Assembly (NCBI GenBank): GCA_022605405.1
Contig: JABYQQ010000021.1
Location: forward strand, 310,001-374,000
DNA: 64,000 nt
DNA from: Earliella scabrosa
Lineage: Eukaryota; Basidiomycota; Agaricomycetes; Polyporales; Polyporaceae
Reading direction: 5' to 3'
The first letter of the stretch is position 1, and each line of letters opens with the position of its first letter. The notes under the pieces are model-generated. The model saw only the letters and a list, made by a program, of their open reading frames with translations. It searched no databases and was not told the origin of the DNA. The position numbers and the translations under genes were made by a program. Shown here piece by piece: positions 1-10,505 of this stretch.

Positions 1-1283
1 TCCTCCGGGACTATTTCTGAGTTCTTCTCGGCGTCTCAGGACGCTAGCAAATGCATCAACCTCCTGGACATCCCCTTATTCCAGGGAGAACGACCGTGGA
101 TCATCGAGTAAGCATTAGTAATCCCTTCACCCCGGACCTAGCCTGATAGGTCCCCACCTCCAGCGAAATATCTGACGACGTGCGCGCTGTGCGTGCTACG
201 GACGATCTCGGTTTCGTGTCCGCTCAGTCCCTGACCAAGCCGGCTGTACAGGACTGGCATGGACCCGCTGGGCTATCTTCGGATCACGGTCGCTTTTCCA
301 ACTGGGCTCTGGCTACGACCGGCTGCTTCCTGACTCACATTCACCATGATGCCAACGGCGCCGCAACATGGGTCTCCGTCGGTAGCGGAGCTAAGATATG
401 GACACTCCTTACTCCACGCACTCAAAATGACGGGAACTTGATCAAACACCTGCAGCGGGTGGCTATTCTCCCGACAGAAACGCATCCGGGAGCGTTTCAA
501 AGCGACTTCCACTTTTCTGCACTGGTTCTTCGCCCCGGGTCCTTGCTGTAAGTCACATGTCTGCCATAACGATCTCAGCTGAACCGTCACGCGTTAGCAT
601 ACAGCCTCCTGGTCAACTCCACATGGTTTATACCCCCATGAAGACTATCGCGGTTGGCGGCCACTTCCTCACGTACGATACTCTGCCACACAGTCTCCTC
701 ACCCGACGCTTGGAGCGTCTCACCAACCATTTGGGAACCAACGCTTCCCATCCAGCGGTGGACCGACTGTTGTCTCGAATGGCGCTGGCGCTGCCAACCA
801 TGCCGACCGAGAAACGTATGTGCGCTTCCTGATTATAGTGCTGTCTTGGTGTTCACACTACCATTTCAAGTTGGAAAGTGGCAGTTCCTTGCGCTATTCG
901 AATTGATCTTGCTAGCTCCTCTGCTCTATCCCACTGGTCCGGAAGCGCAATTAGCAGGAAAGAAGCGCAAGCACGACGAAGAACCAGACGAGACCATACC
1001 CTCCCGGAAACGTATGACGGAAGATCAGAGGGAACACCTTGCAGCCCTCCAGATATTGCGCATACTGGGTGAAGCAGTTGGGTGCCCCATCACGTCTCTG
1101 TCGTTGTGTCCTTTGCGGTGGAGATCACCCCAGCAACCAGAGCTGCTCGAGATCCCGGCCTTGCCCTCGAGACCTACTGTGATGCCTGCCGATGTTTCGG
1201 AACTAGACAAGCTCCTTGTCAAGAACCGGAATGAACTTTGGCAATGGGTCAAACAAGTCAAGGTAGAACTCAAGAACACTTGA
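1..1283 (+). CDS. JmjC-domain protein, 5' truncated by window edge
   Basis: The visible part reads as four exons, <1-105, 164-547, 598-815 and 871-1283, and all junctions keep frame. The second exon carries the JmjC core: THIHHDANGAATWV supplies the H-x-D iron ligands and is followed by the GSGAKIWTLLTP strand typical of fungal JmjC proteins. The third exon has PGQLHMVYTPMK and GGHF, where the distal iron-binding His is expected. The last exon has a basic stretch (GKKRKHDEEPDE) that may be nuclear targeting. JmjC proteins are Fe(II)/2-oxoglutarate oxygenases, often histone demethylases; the substrate here cannot be told. The start lies before the window. This shape of JmjC gene is common in Agaricomycetes, often as lineage-specific copies. 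Confidence 0.75.
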
Positions 1284-1467
1284 GCGCTGAGCCGCTCTGA
1301 GAGGCATTGCGGAGGGTCTCGTGGCATATACATACGCTTACACTCTGACACTGTAGATACTCGTCATGGATTATATCGTTGTTCTGAGCCTCCACACCGA
1401 TATGTGTGCCGCTTGCCTGACTACACATTGTTTCGAACTACCTGGCGTTGGTCTAATTGCAGAGCAC

Positions 1468-1563
1468 CATGGTCCGACCGTGGATCGGCCATGGTCCGAC
1501 CGTGGATCGGCCATGGTCCGACCGTGGATCGGCCATGGTCCGACCGTGGATACGCCATGGTCT
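1468..1563. repeat. 22-bp tandem repeat, about 4.3 copies
   Basis: Four consecutive 22-bp units run 1468-1489, 1490-1511, 1512-1533 and 1534-1555, with a partial fifth. Each begins CATGGTCCGACCGTGGAT. The first three units are identical and the fourth differs near its end. Related CATGGYCYGAC motifs recur at 1872-1885 and at 13621-13659, so the motif is dispersed in this genome. Confidence 0.9.
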
Positions 1564-1706
1564 GAAACCCGTTCGATCACCATCACTTACTCCCTCATTC
1601 GATCACCGCAATCCCTCCATCAGTACCTCTTCGCTTCCTCGTCCATCAGTCCCATCAGCGCATTTTTTCTATCGAATCGCATCTCGTTGCCCTCTCGTTG
1701 ACACTC

Positions 1707-2286
1707 CGCTTCCTCGTGCACGAGTCCCATCAGTCGACTCCTACCCCTGTTGGTCTATCCAGTGCGTATGTCGGGTAATGCCTGAAATCTATTACAATGC
1801 GCCAACTACGTGAACGTCGGCTCGATGTTGGCTTCACCGTGGCTTGACCGTGGCTTGACCGTGTCCTAATCATGGTCTGACCAGGCCTGATCGTGTCGAT
1901 TCACTCACTGCCCTAAGCGATCGCACTAGTCTGATTATGCCGGACAAAGTCGGTCGCTGTGACGGGGCTGTCGCTCAGCGCTCAGTAGCTGCACCACGCT
2001 TCCTCGTGCACGAGTCCCATCAGTCGACTCCTACCCCTGTTGGTCTATCCAGTGCGTATGTCGGGTAATGCCTGAAATCTATTACAATGCGCCAACTACG
2101 TGAACGTCGGCTCGATGTTGGCTTCACCGTGGCTTGACCGTGGCTTGACCGTGTCCTAATCATGGTCTGACCAGGCCTGATCGTGTCGATTCACTCACTG
2201 CCCTAAGCGATCGCACTAGTCTGATTATGCCGGACAAAGTCGGTCGCTGTGACGGGGCTGTCGCTCAGCGCTCAGTAGCTGCACCA
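1707..2286. repeat. Perfect 290-bp tandem duplication
   Basis: Positions 1707-1996 and 1997-2286 are identical base for base by direct comparison. The repeat sits directly head to tail with no spacer. It holds no convincing coding frame. Inside each unit a short CGTGGCTTGAC motif is itself repeated. Perfect identity means either a very recent duplication or an assembly artefact. Confidence 0.92.
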
Positions 2287-2685
2287 GCGCGGCAGTTCAG
2301 CGTTCAACGTCAACAGTAGCTACTTCCCGCTCCTCCCTGGTTTCTGTTCCCCGAGTGTGGTAGATGCCCGCGATAATCACGATGCGGTCTGAGCTGAATG
2401 CTAAGTAGCAGCACTCGCGATTGACTTCAATGAGATCTCTATGACAGCTCCGGAGGCCAGACTCACACTCGCACCCCTGAGCCTCGAGATGGTCTTCGTG
2501 AAGCTTGTCACGGGCCCTAACCGCTTTGTCGAAGGGTCGCAGGGATCTGCAGGGATCAATCGATACGAAGCGGCGAGCTGAGAAGGGAACCAGACGAGAG
2601 CGAGAGACGACGATCTGAGCCGAACAAGCGAATGCCAGACGTGGGAGGGAGAGGAAAAACCTGTGTATACAGGCGGTAGCTACGA

Positions 2686-2911
2686 GTATATGAGGGCACA
2701 CTGGAGGAAAAGAGTGGGAACTCGGCTGATATTAAACGGGCGTCTGAGTTACTAAATGCGGCGACATCGCAACAGAACATTGCTAAGCGGAAGTGACCGA
2801 AATGACTGGAAACCGACCATGAACATATCGTACGGCATGCGTTAAGAGGTTTCGATACAAGAATGAGCGCGGAAGAGAGAGGGAATGGGCTGAATGGAAG
2901 GCGTACGGTGT
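2686..2911. repeat. Diverged direct repeat, copy A (LTR-like)
   Basis: This segment matches 4791-5012 with roughly three quarters identity by eye, in the same orientation, about 2.1 kb away. Shared landmarks in order are GTATATGAGGGCACAC, ATTAAACGGGCGT, AATGCGGC.ACATCGCAA, GGAAGTGAC.GAAATG, CGTATCGTACG.CAT and GGGCTGAATGG. Weaker similarity continues on both sides. The arrangement resembles LTRs of an old element but could also be a duplicated gene end. Confidence 0.65.
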
Positions 2912-4790
2912 ATTCAAGTCCTCGTCGCACAGCTGTCTGGAGGACGTCCACAGGCCGTCTGTATACGCGCAGCGGTGCGCAGTGCGTTCCAGCTCCTCCC
3001 AGCTATATCTGAGCCGTCCACGGTCCCGGATACAAAGTCTTGGGTGAGTCGGGCTAGTGCGTCATTGAGCATCGGTGTCAAGTCCGCGCCATGCGTGGCG
3101 GGTGTCGAGGAGGTGTCCGCCGAAGTACTAAGTTGCTGGCGCGTCTGACTCATCATGTCGCGTAAATGTGCCGCCGAACTCGTCGCTTCTTCGACCCTCG
3201 CAGCTGGACCTGCCGCAGGTCGTGCGGGTGGGAGCCGCCGGGCGATTTGGGTCTCCAGACGGGGTCTGGGTGGCTGAGATCCTCGAACACGGCTGGCGCA
3301 AGTTTTGCGGTCAGGATGCGCAGCAACGGCAGGCTGTCGTCGAGCGGAAGGTCGAGACTGTCCTGTTGCTAGACGTCGAACAAGAAGGATGTGGTGAAGG
3401 GCGGAGACCGTATGGGGAGCGACGGTCGTCGGCTTCTTGCAAGGGCGCTGGAACCGGCCACAGTACAATGCGAGACGCGAGTACGACCGCTTGACGGCAA
3501 TCTGAGAAAGGGCGGCGAGGTACTCAGTCGATGTGCGAGGATGGCGCGAAGACTGGGATAAATTGTTGCGGCGACGTGACCCCGTGCGGACTCGAGATCG
3601 CGGGGGTAGGCTGCTCCACACCGTGTGCAAGGTCAGCGCTGGGTCGTTGGTTGCGGGAGGCTCTGCGGCGGGCTGGGATGCCTCGCACACAATTGCTTCC
3701 GTGGCGCTGGGCGCGTCTTGTTGCTGGGGCGCGTCTGCTGCGTGCGAATACGCGCCGAGCGCTCTCGGGCCGTCTGCGCTACCTCCTGTGCGACGCGGTG
3801 CCGAAGCTCCTGCGTGTGATCTCGCTCGACGGCCCACAGCTTTTGGCAGATGGCTTGAATTCGCCGATCGAGGTCGAAGTCGTTAATAGTGCCGTCGGAG
3901 ACGAACACGGGCTGTCGCGCCGAGATTGCGATCGGATACGCGGGGACAAAGTGTGGCGTCATACAAGTAACGAGCGCTCGGGAGGCGAGGCAGGTAGTGC
4001 GGGGAGGCGTCGTCGGGGCTGCTAGTGCTGGTGCCGAAGTGCTGGATTAGTCGCGGAGCTGCAACAACTTGTCCGCCATGGTGTGAAGAGCGGCGGTAGG
4101 CAGCTGGGAGAGCTAGCATGATGACCAAACGAGGGAATGACGGAGGCGTCAAGGATATATGATGCGTCGCGTCCGAGACCTGCTGGATCGCATACCATAC
4201 GTAGGAGCCGTGCGTCGAAGAACTTGCGCGGCCAGGTCTTTGGGGAGACCCCGCATGATCAGGAAGTCTCGATTGTCTTCTCGGCGGTAGCCCCTGCGCG
4301 TCAGGACAGCTGCTATGTGTCAGAGCTTATACTCGATGAAGTGCGTGCTGGTGCGGAACCCGGCTTGCGCAGTGCTTGAGACGAGGTCTTCGACGTCTTC
4401 AACGGTGTAGAGCAGCCGGCCATCGGCGCCAACGTACTCCTTCAGTATCGCGCTCTTGAAGTCCGCGCACGACTTGCACCGGTCGCTGAACTCTGGAAGG
4501 CTTGGTCAGAAGCTTCGCTCGGACTCGAGGGCGTACCAGAGAGCGTGGTCTTGCCACGATCCAACTGCCGCCGGTGAGATCGAAGCAGGAGAAAGCTGGT
4601 CGCTAAGAGAGCCTGCTTAAGATCGAGCGAGGATAAGCGTCCGGTTCAAAGTTCGGAGCGGCTATGATACGGAATAATGTCAGCGCTAGTGGAGAGCAAG
4701 AGGGAACGGAAGGACGCACGATGCTGTAGTGGTAGAGCAAACAGATGGGGTGGATGGGATATGAGATTCGAACGTGGCTAGGGATGAACA
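2912..4790 (-). other. Degraded, possibly retroelement-derived interval between repeats
   Basis: Between the two direct repeats the minus strand holds a 307-codon open frame (2914-3837) and overlapping open stretches up to 4152. The 307-codon frame is rich in Ala, Arg, Pro and Ser. A second frame (3633-3962) contains a charged, helix-like stretch around DFDLDRRIQAICQKLWAVER. The reading frame appears to hop, as expected for a decayed gene. I do not recognise reverse transcriptase, integrase or zinc-knuckle motifs, so a gag-like origin is only a guess from the flanking repeats. Confidence 0.3.
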
Positions 4791-5012
4791 GTATATGAGG
4801 GCACACGGACGTCCGGAACTCGAGCTGAGATTAAACGGGCGTATAAGCTGCCAAATGCGGCAACATCGCAAAAGAACATCTCGCGAGAGAGCGGAAGTGA
4901 CGGAAATGCCTAGAAACCAATCGACCATTAACGTATCGTACGACATGTGATAACAGGTTGTGATGAGCGCAAATGTGAGAGAGGGAGTGGGCTGAATGGC
5001 AGGCGTACGGCG
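4791..5012. repeat. Diverged direct repeat, copy B (LTR-like)
   Basis: Partner of the segment at 2686-2911; see that entry for the shared landmarks. Just upstream (4722-4775) are an A-box-like TGTAGTGGTAGAGCA and a B-box-like GATTCGAAC, spaced as in a tRNA, but the sequence does not fold as one. The similarity fades after about 5125. Confidence 0.65.
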
Positions 5013-6400
5013 GAGCATGTGTAATCAAGTCCCCGTCGCGCAGGAGGTCGTGCATGGTCGAGTGCGAGACCGTCGGTACACACACAGCCGCGCGCGGTGC
5101 GCATCAGCGTTAGGAAGCATCCCAATTGACCTTTCCGACTACACCTCGCTCTACATCGTTCACTATGTCTCGTGCTTGCAACCAATTCATCGACGAAGAC
5201 CTGGGAGCAGTACGCTGTGGCGCGTAACGCACCATAGTCATACGGCGGAAGGACATCCTAAGCTTCTCGGCCTCAACACCAATCTAGTCTGTGTCCCGAA
5301 GACTAATATACGCACCTCGCGTGAGGACCATGCTCCTCCTCAGTCCCCTTACCCCAATCGATAGCCGGCGACGGTCCCAACGTGACCAGGGAGAGCTCGT
5401 GTATAGGGATGCCGAAAGGAGATGCGTCCGCCTCCAATTTCTACCATATGGAGGGCGGGCTGGACTGCCTGGAATCGTCGTGTCGATGAACGCAGAGCGT
5501 CATGGTGGTCATGGCACCACCTGCGGCGGCTTCGCTGATCGTGAATGAGCCAGAATCGACCTGGCATGCTTCGTAGGCGCGTTTCGATGCTATGGTGGGC
5601 TCGACCGCCGCTGACGTGGCAACGGATCCCCTGGAAGGGGGTAAAAGATGGCTTCTCTGTCGTAAGCCGCGTTGCTGAGTTACAGTAGAAAAGATGGGGG
5701 ACACTCACTGTAGTTGGATGAGGGTGTCGCTGAGGTGTTCCCTCATGATCGTATGAGAGAATGTCGACGCGTTGGGGGAAGTAAATGGAAAGGCCACTGC
5801 TGGTGCCTTCAGCGTTCTACAGACAATTTCGTCTGCGTCTAGGCAGGCACGTAGCGTGAATTTACAAACACCGTGTTTAATGGACATTGGTACTCAGCTA
5901 TCTGTCTGCGTTTCTGGCGTTCAGCTCCAGTGATCACCCGACGAGCCTCTGGAATGCATGCTATCCGGTGTCTCGTTCATAGAAGGCTGTTGGGATGGCG
6001 GAATATACCTGAGCTCCGTAATGTGGGACCCCGAATCTCCAACTCGCAACTCGGAGCACGGTCCAGAGTCACACGAAGAATCCGTGCGCAGGTAGTGCGA
6101 AGCAAAGCCAGAGAATGAGGTGCGTGTGAGAGTACAAGTTGCAGGAGGAATGGAGACAGTACTAGACCGTCGATGAGTGAATTCGTCTACACAGCGCAGC
6201 CACTTGCTATCATAGTCTCTCGCGAGCGGCATCTGGTTGTGAGGCGGAGTCTAAACCACTCCAAGCAGACTGGCGATCGGATTGGGGCGGAGCTCCAATC
6301 ACGGTCTAACACATACTTCGACCTACGTTCCTCTCTCTCAGTGGCTGATTTCCAGTAAGTGCACGCCGCCACGATTTGAACAGAGTGTTCAAAGGCATTC
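5013..6400. other. No confident gene; short open segments only
   Basis: Several short frames exist on both strands. The best is on the minus strand at 5705-5887, where an open segment ends at a GTGAGT donor near 5710 and could continue below 5690, but I cannot chain the pieces into one protein. The upstream region of the F-box gene at 6401 also lies here and may hold its first exon. Confidence 0.4.
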
Positions 6401-7717
6401 ATGTTGACGTACGTGATGGTACACCGAAGGCGGTTCCGACTAATTCAGTGTGGACGTGCTTTTCCGCCACAGACCTGCGCCCCGTCATGGTCCGAATTGT
6501 ACAGTTTCCGCCCCTGTGGTGCGGTCTACGTTGTCACTAACTCTCTGCGCACAGTCCCCATCGAGATCATACAAAGGGTCATTTTTTTGGCGGTGTCGGA
6601 CGACCCTTATGACTATCAAGCTTTGAACAACGTCTCTATGGTTTCTCGGGCATGGAGGGCTGTAGTCCTAGGTTATCCTAGACTTTGGACTGAGATCCGG
6701 TTGATGCCGCATGCCATCCTGCCAATGTGTCCAATCGGACGTGGATGGCTGACCTCCCAAGAATCGCTCATGGAATGGATAGACCGGTCAAACCCACACC
6801 CACTCACGATAACGGTCCAGCTCGCCAAAGGGATGGTCAACCACCTATGCATGGAACGGGTACTATCTCATGAAGCACGGCTCTGTAGCCTTACCGTGAT
6901 ATGCGATCCCGAGGACACCATGCCCGTCATCAAGAGACTGTCAGCGTGGCAAGAACTCAACGGGTGTACCCGATTGGAGACTCTTCGCGTTGAGTGGCCA
7001 CAACCTTGCCTCCATGCAGGAGTGTATGACGTTGGTGGGTGCTTGTTCACTTCCATGAGCAAGTCCTTGCGCGTGCTCTCTCTCCCACTCCCTGTACGCA
7101 TCCACACAGCTATCCTGCCCAAGCTAAAATCCCTGACCATCGGGATGACTCCCTGGTCGTCACGCTTTTGGGAACTTCTGAGCGAATGCGCATCCTTAGA
7201 GGTCTTGGACATACAGGCCGCGCAGGAAACTTACGGCGCGGCTACGTTCCCGAAGCTCCTTCACCTGCAAGATCTACAAGAGCTTCGTGCACGAAACTAC
7301 GCCAGCTCGCTGTTGGCCATGTCTTCCATCCACGCGCCGAATGTGCACACAATGACATTCCGTGATGATCACGGCCACCCCGGTGCGTCGTATCTAGCCA
7401 TCATCATCAGTATCCTCAGATACCCAAACCGTTCTCTCCTCCGTCAGCTGGACGTCGGTGAGGTGCAGGGAGTGACGAATGACGACCTCACCGCCATTCT
7501 GTGGGCTTGTAGAGGCCTCACTAGTCTGCGCTTCCGTGCTGTTGGCAAGGGGGACCAGCGGCGGTCAGGAATATTCCAATTCATCCAGGCGAAATGTCCG
7601 GCGATGCGCAAGGTCCAACTGGTTACGAGCATGCAGGCGACGGCCATCCCTCTTTCATGGCGTCAGCTGTGCTCGAGCCCATATCTCGAATGCGAACTAG
7701 AGCATATATGGGTTTGA
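6401..7717 (+). CDS. F-box-like / leucine-rich protein
   Basis: The protein opens with an F-box-like segment, VPIEIIQRVIFLAV, followed by ALNNVSMVSRAWRAVVLGYP and RLWTEIRL. That order (hydrophobic helix, then VS..W......P.LW) is the usual start of basidiomycete F-box proteins. The remainder is a run of irregular leucine-rich segments such as LETLRVEWPQP and LRVLSLPLP. F-box proteins of this type are thought to be substrate adaptors of SCF ubiquitin ligases; the target is unknown. An ATG at 6401 keeps the frame open for 438 codons, but TCACTAAC at 6534 followed by ACAG at 6551-6554 looks like an intron end. The true first exon may therefore lie upstream, with this exon starting at 6555. Confidence 0.75.
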   Translation: MLTYVMVHRRRFRLIQCGRAFPPQTCAPSWSELYSFRPCGAVYVVTNSLRTVPIEIIQRVIFLAVSDDPYDYQALNNVSMVSRAWRAVVLGYPRLWTEIRLMPHAILPMCPIGRGWLTSQESLMEWIDRSNPHPLTITVQLAKGMVNHLCMERVLSHEARLCSLTVICDPEDTMPVIKRLSAWQELNGCTRLETLRVEWPQPCLHAGVYDVGGCLFTSMSKSLRVLSLPLPVRIHTAILPKLKSLTIGMTPWSSRFWELLSECASLEVLDIQAAQETYGAATFPKLLHLQDLQELRARNYASSLLAMSSIHAPNVHTMTFRDDHGHPGASYLAIIISILRYPNRSLLRQLDVGEVQGVTNDDLTAILWACRGLTSLRFRAVGKGDQRRSGIFQFIQAKCPAMRKVQLVTSMQATAIPLSWRQLCSSPYLECELEHIWV

Positions 7718-9091
7718 TGGCTCATGCCTATTGCCCGCGGGTGAGTACGGACGCTTCCTAGTGTCGGGAGAATAGGCTGACGATCATATTGCCTCTTGCC
7801 AGAGTCCCGACTGTTTTCTCTTCCCTCTCAGAGCGCGCTCACTACACAACACCACCTCAAGTGCACCGACATCGTTCCTAATCTTCCGCACCGCACGTAC
7901 CAGCACATTCATGACTCATGTCCATCACCTCGCCTCGTTGTGACCATATTGATTTGTATGTCAACTGCCATCTGTTGAGTCCGTGTCTCTGTAGCATTCT
8001 TGCCATTCCCATTGGTACGTGTCTCTTTGACGTCTTCATTGAGACGTCATGCTGTACCAGTCAGTACCACTACCACTACCAGTACCACTACCATGTGGCA
8101 GTTCCTCTTCTGTTCGGGCATGATGGTCTGGGAACCCCCCATGACGTAGCTGATCTTGTTCCAAGTGTTTGGCCGTTGAACGTCTTGCCCGTCATACCCT
8201 ATAGCGGGGTCCGATGGGATAGCCTGCGTCGCGTCAGTGACTTCGTTTACCCAGATGATGTGAGCCGCTTGGTTACGGTAGAAGTCACCCATTCTTTCAG
8301 TAACCCCGGTTCGCTTCCGAGCTAATATTAATGTTACATGCGTGTCATTTCAAAAGATAGTCAAACAGTGTCTGGCGTTCACTACGAACACTAGCGCACC
8401 ACGCCCACATCCACACCCGTGACCGCCGCCAGGTGTACAGCTGTGTTTGCATCCGACGCCTTCCGCAACCTCCTCGCCGTCCTCGTCACCACGCGCAGTG
8501 CGGGACACGTCCGTGGGCTCCCCACCAACATGGAGGTGCGAGGGAGCGACCCTCGCGCCCGACGTGCGGTAGCGCGACATGGACTTTGGCATTGGGTGTA
8601 GAGGAACATTAACGACATGCTCAAATCCACTTGTTGATAAGGCTTGCGGGGCCGGGGAGACGGGCGCGGGGATCCATGCGCACGCATATGAGACGTGATT
8701 ATGCGCGACAGCTGATGCTCGCGGCTCGAGCAGTGCGAGGCGACGCGCGTGCCGGGGCTGGTTGTGATCATCTCGTTCGGGAGCCAATCGCGTGGAACGA
8801 CATCGGACGCGGCACCACCCCGCCGTTGCTGTCGTGGTCGTTTGTACGGAGACGACAACGTTCCACGGGTCCCACTCGGCGCCCTTGGGTCCTATGTTGT
8901 AGTCCCTATCGGACCTGTGACCCGAGGGGCGGTGGACGGGGAACGCGGGGCGCGCTCATGGGGCTCGCGTTGCCTGGGAATAGTGTATCAGCTATAAGTG
9001 GCACCAATCACGAGCACGGGCGACGTACGTATTCAGCTTACGCCGCTTGCGGGCCTTCCGGTCGCACTCCAGTGCAAGGTCGGCAATCGTC
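7718..9091. other. No confident gene; possible ankyrin remnant
   Basis: No frame here looks like an intact gene. On the minus strand near 8400-8470 one frame reads NTAVHLAAVTGVDVGVV, which resembles an ankyrin repeat (G.TALHLAA..G....V), but it is isolated and the neighbouring sequence is broken in all frames. It may be a decayed gene. A TACCAC microsatellite lies at 8055-8094. Confidence 0.4.
8055..8094. repeat. TACCAC/TACCAG microsatellite
   Basis: An imperfect run of TACCAC and TACCAG hexamers, about 40 bp long, in non-coding DNA downstream of the F-box gene. Confidence 0.8.
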
Positions 9092-10342
9092 CTACGCCGA
9101 GAGTTTTATTCGTCTCAGTACTGGCAGTTCCGAACACTCCGCTGAAGAGAGGCCGTGCTGGTTTGCTGAGATTGGACCCCTCCAGAGCGACTTGAGGGCC
9201 TGACGTAGAGGTTAGAGGTGTACACGTCAGACACGGAACAACTCACCATGAGTAGAACGCAGCCTGACATGGGGTTGTTCTGCTTGATGAGGCCTTGATC
9301 CCACAGGACGGTGGGCCAGTCTTTCGTGTAGATCGTGAGAATGTCCCCAATCACTTCGTCGCGGAATCTGTCAAATGGTCAGGTTAGGTACACGCTAGGC
9401 GACCGAACCCACACATGAGAGCTTTGAAACGCTTGCGCATCGTAGGCGACTTCAGAAGAGCGGCGCAAACGGGGCTCGACCAATGAGGTGTGACGGGAAG
9501 TCGCACTGGGTCCACTGGTTGAAGGGGGACTCGGTTATGTAACCGAGGATGCGAACGACCAGGTGGGACGAGTCGGCACCCCGGGATTTATTGACCTCGT
9601 GTTTGATCTATACGAATCAATGTGAGTGTTGACACTGCGACAATGACGAACTCACATAGTCGGCAAGGACATCAACCTGCTTGTCATCAAGCAGGTGGAT
9701 GTCCTTTCGTAGGTCTGGAAGCAGGTCGAGGAGGGCGTTGTCTTGATTTCAGTGTGTATGCGCGCATGATCTTACTCACCTAGCAGCCTTCTGCTCGTCG
9801 TCATCGTGGTCTCCTGCTTCCTCGCTCTCGCTCTCCGAGTCGCCTGGTCCGGGTGCTCGTCTGGCTCTTCTCCATCGGCAGTGTTGGCGTAGTAAGCTCG
9901 TACAAGATTGAAGGCTTCGTGCGGTTCGAGAAACGGGTGTATGATGCGCGGTGCAAGTCGAACCTTGGTCGTGGTAGTTGCTGATGAGGTCAGACACGCT
10001 GATGGAACTGGACGTGAGTAGCTAGTAGACTATATGCGCATACACTGACCTTCGAGTGGTCTTCAAAATCCTGCGGAGCTTCTTCCAGCGCGCCCGGGCT
10101 TCGGCCTCGATGTATGGGAGCCTATATGCGCGGTTCCCATTCACGGTCGGTGCATCGGAGTGGTGTCCCGGCGGAACGGACAACGATGCGTGCCCATCAG
10201 TGCCATCAACGTCGGAGACAGGCGCATAGCCGCTCGAAGTCGCTGATAAGTAACGTTGGCGGCGGAGGGGAAGCGGGGGCGCTGACACTGGCGGCACGGT
10301 TAGGGTCGTTATGGTAAAGATTGTCTTTACAGGATCTGACAT
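9092..10342 (-). CDS. DUF6698-like orphan protein, possibly broken
   Basis: A multi-exon minus-strand gene begins at ATG 10340-10342. Successive exons give SDPVKTIFTITTLTV, then PRIIHPFLEPHEAFNLVRAY, then LLDNALLDLLPDLRKDI joined to IKHEVNKSRGADSSHL, then FRDEVIGDILTIY and DWPTVLWDQ, ending ALKSLWRGPIS. The order charged helix, R-G-x-D-x-S-x-L, then D-W-P-x-x-L-W/Y-x and NP...G...L resembles the fungal DUF6698 family as I remember it; function is unknown. Introns with GTGAGT donors lie near 9240, 9655 and 9775. In my model the frame meets a TGA at 9452-9454 and resumes one base out of phase (LKSPTMRKRFKAL), so either an intron is missed or the gene carries a frameshift. A MITE begins only 5 bp upstream of the ATG. 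Confidence 0.5.
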
Positions 10343-10347
10343 CAAGG

Positions 10348-10505
10348 TACAGTCATCCCCCGTTCAATCCGGTCGATGGGTCACCTGCCTTATAGGGCAA
10401 CTTTTTGGCGGGAGGTGGCACCAGATGGCAGAACGCCAACAAAGCGCTCAGCTGTGGTGCGAGGCGACCCACTTAGCGGGGTGACTCGAGCGGGGGAAGA
10501 CTGTA
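10348..10505. mobile_element. MITE copy 1, TA target site, Tc1/mariner-like
   Basis: The element starts TACAGTCATCCCCCG and ends CGGGGGAAGACTGTA, giving terminal inverted repeats with one mismatch in 15 and further complementarity inwards. The outermost TA on each side fits a TA target duplication as used by Tc1/mariner elements. It has no coding capacity. It is about 90% alike to the second copy at 24863-25024, with small deletions in both arms and a 7-bp insertion in the centre. It lies 5 bp from the start codon of the neighbouring minus-strand gene. Confidence 0.85.

Noticed and set aside
4722..4790. A tRNA gene on the plus strand
   Set aside because: A-box-like and B-box-like motifs exist, but acceptor, anticodon and T stems do not pair.
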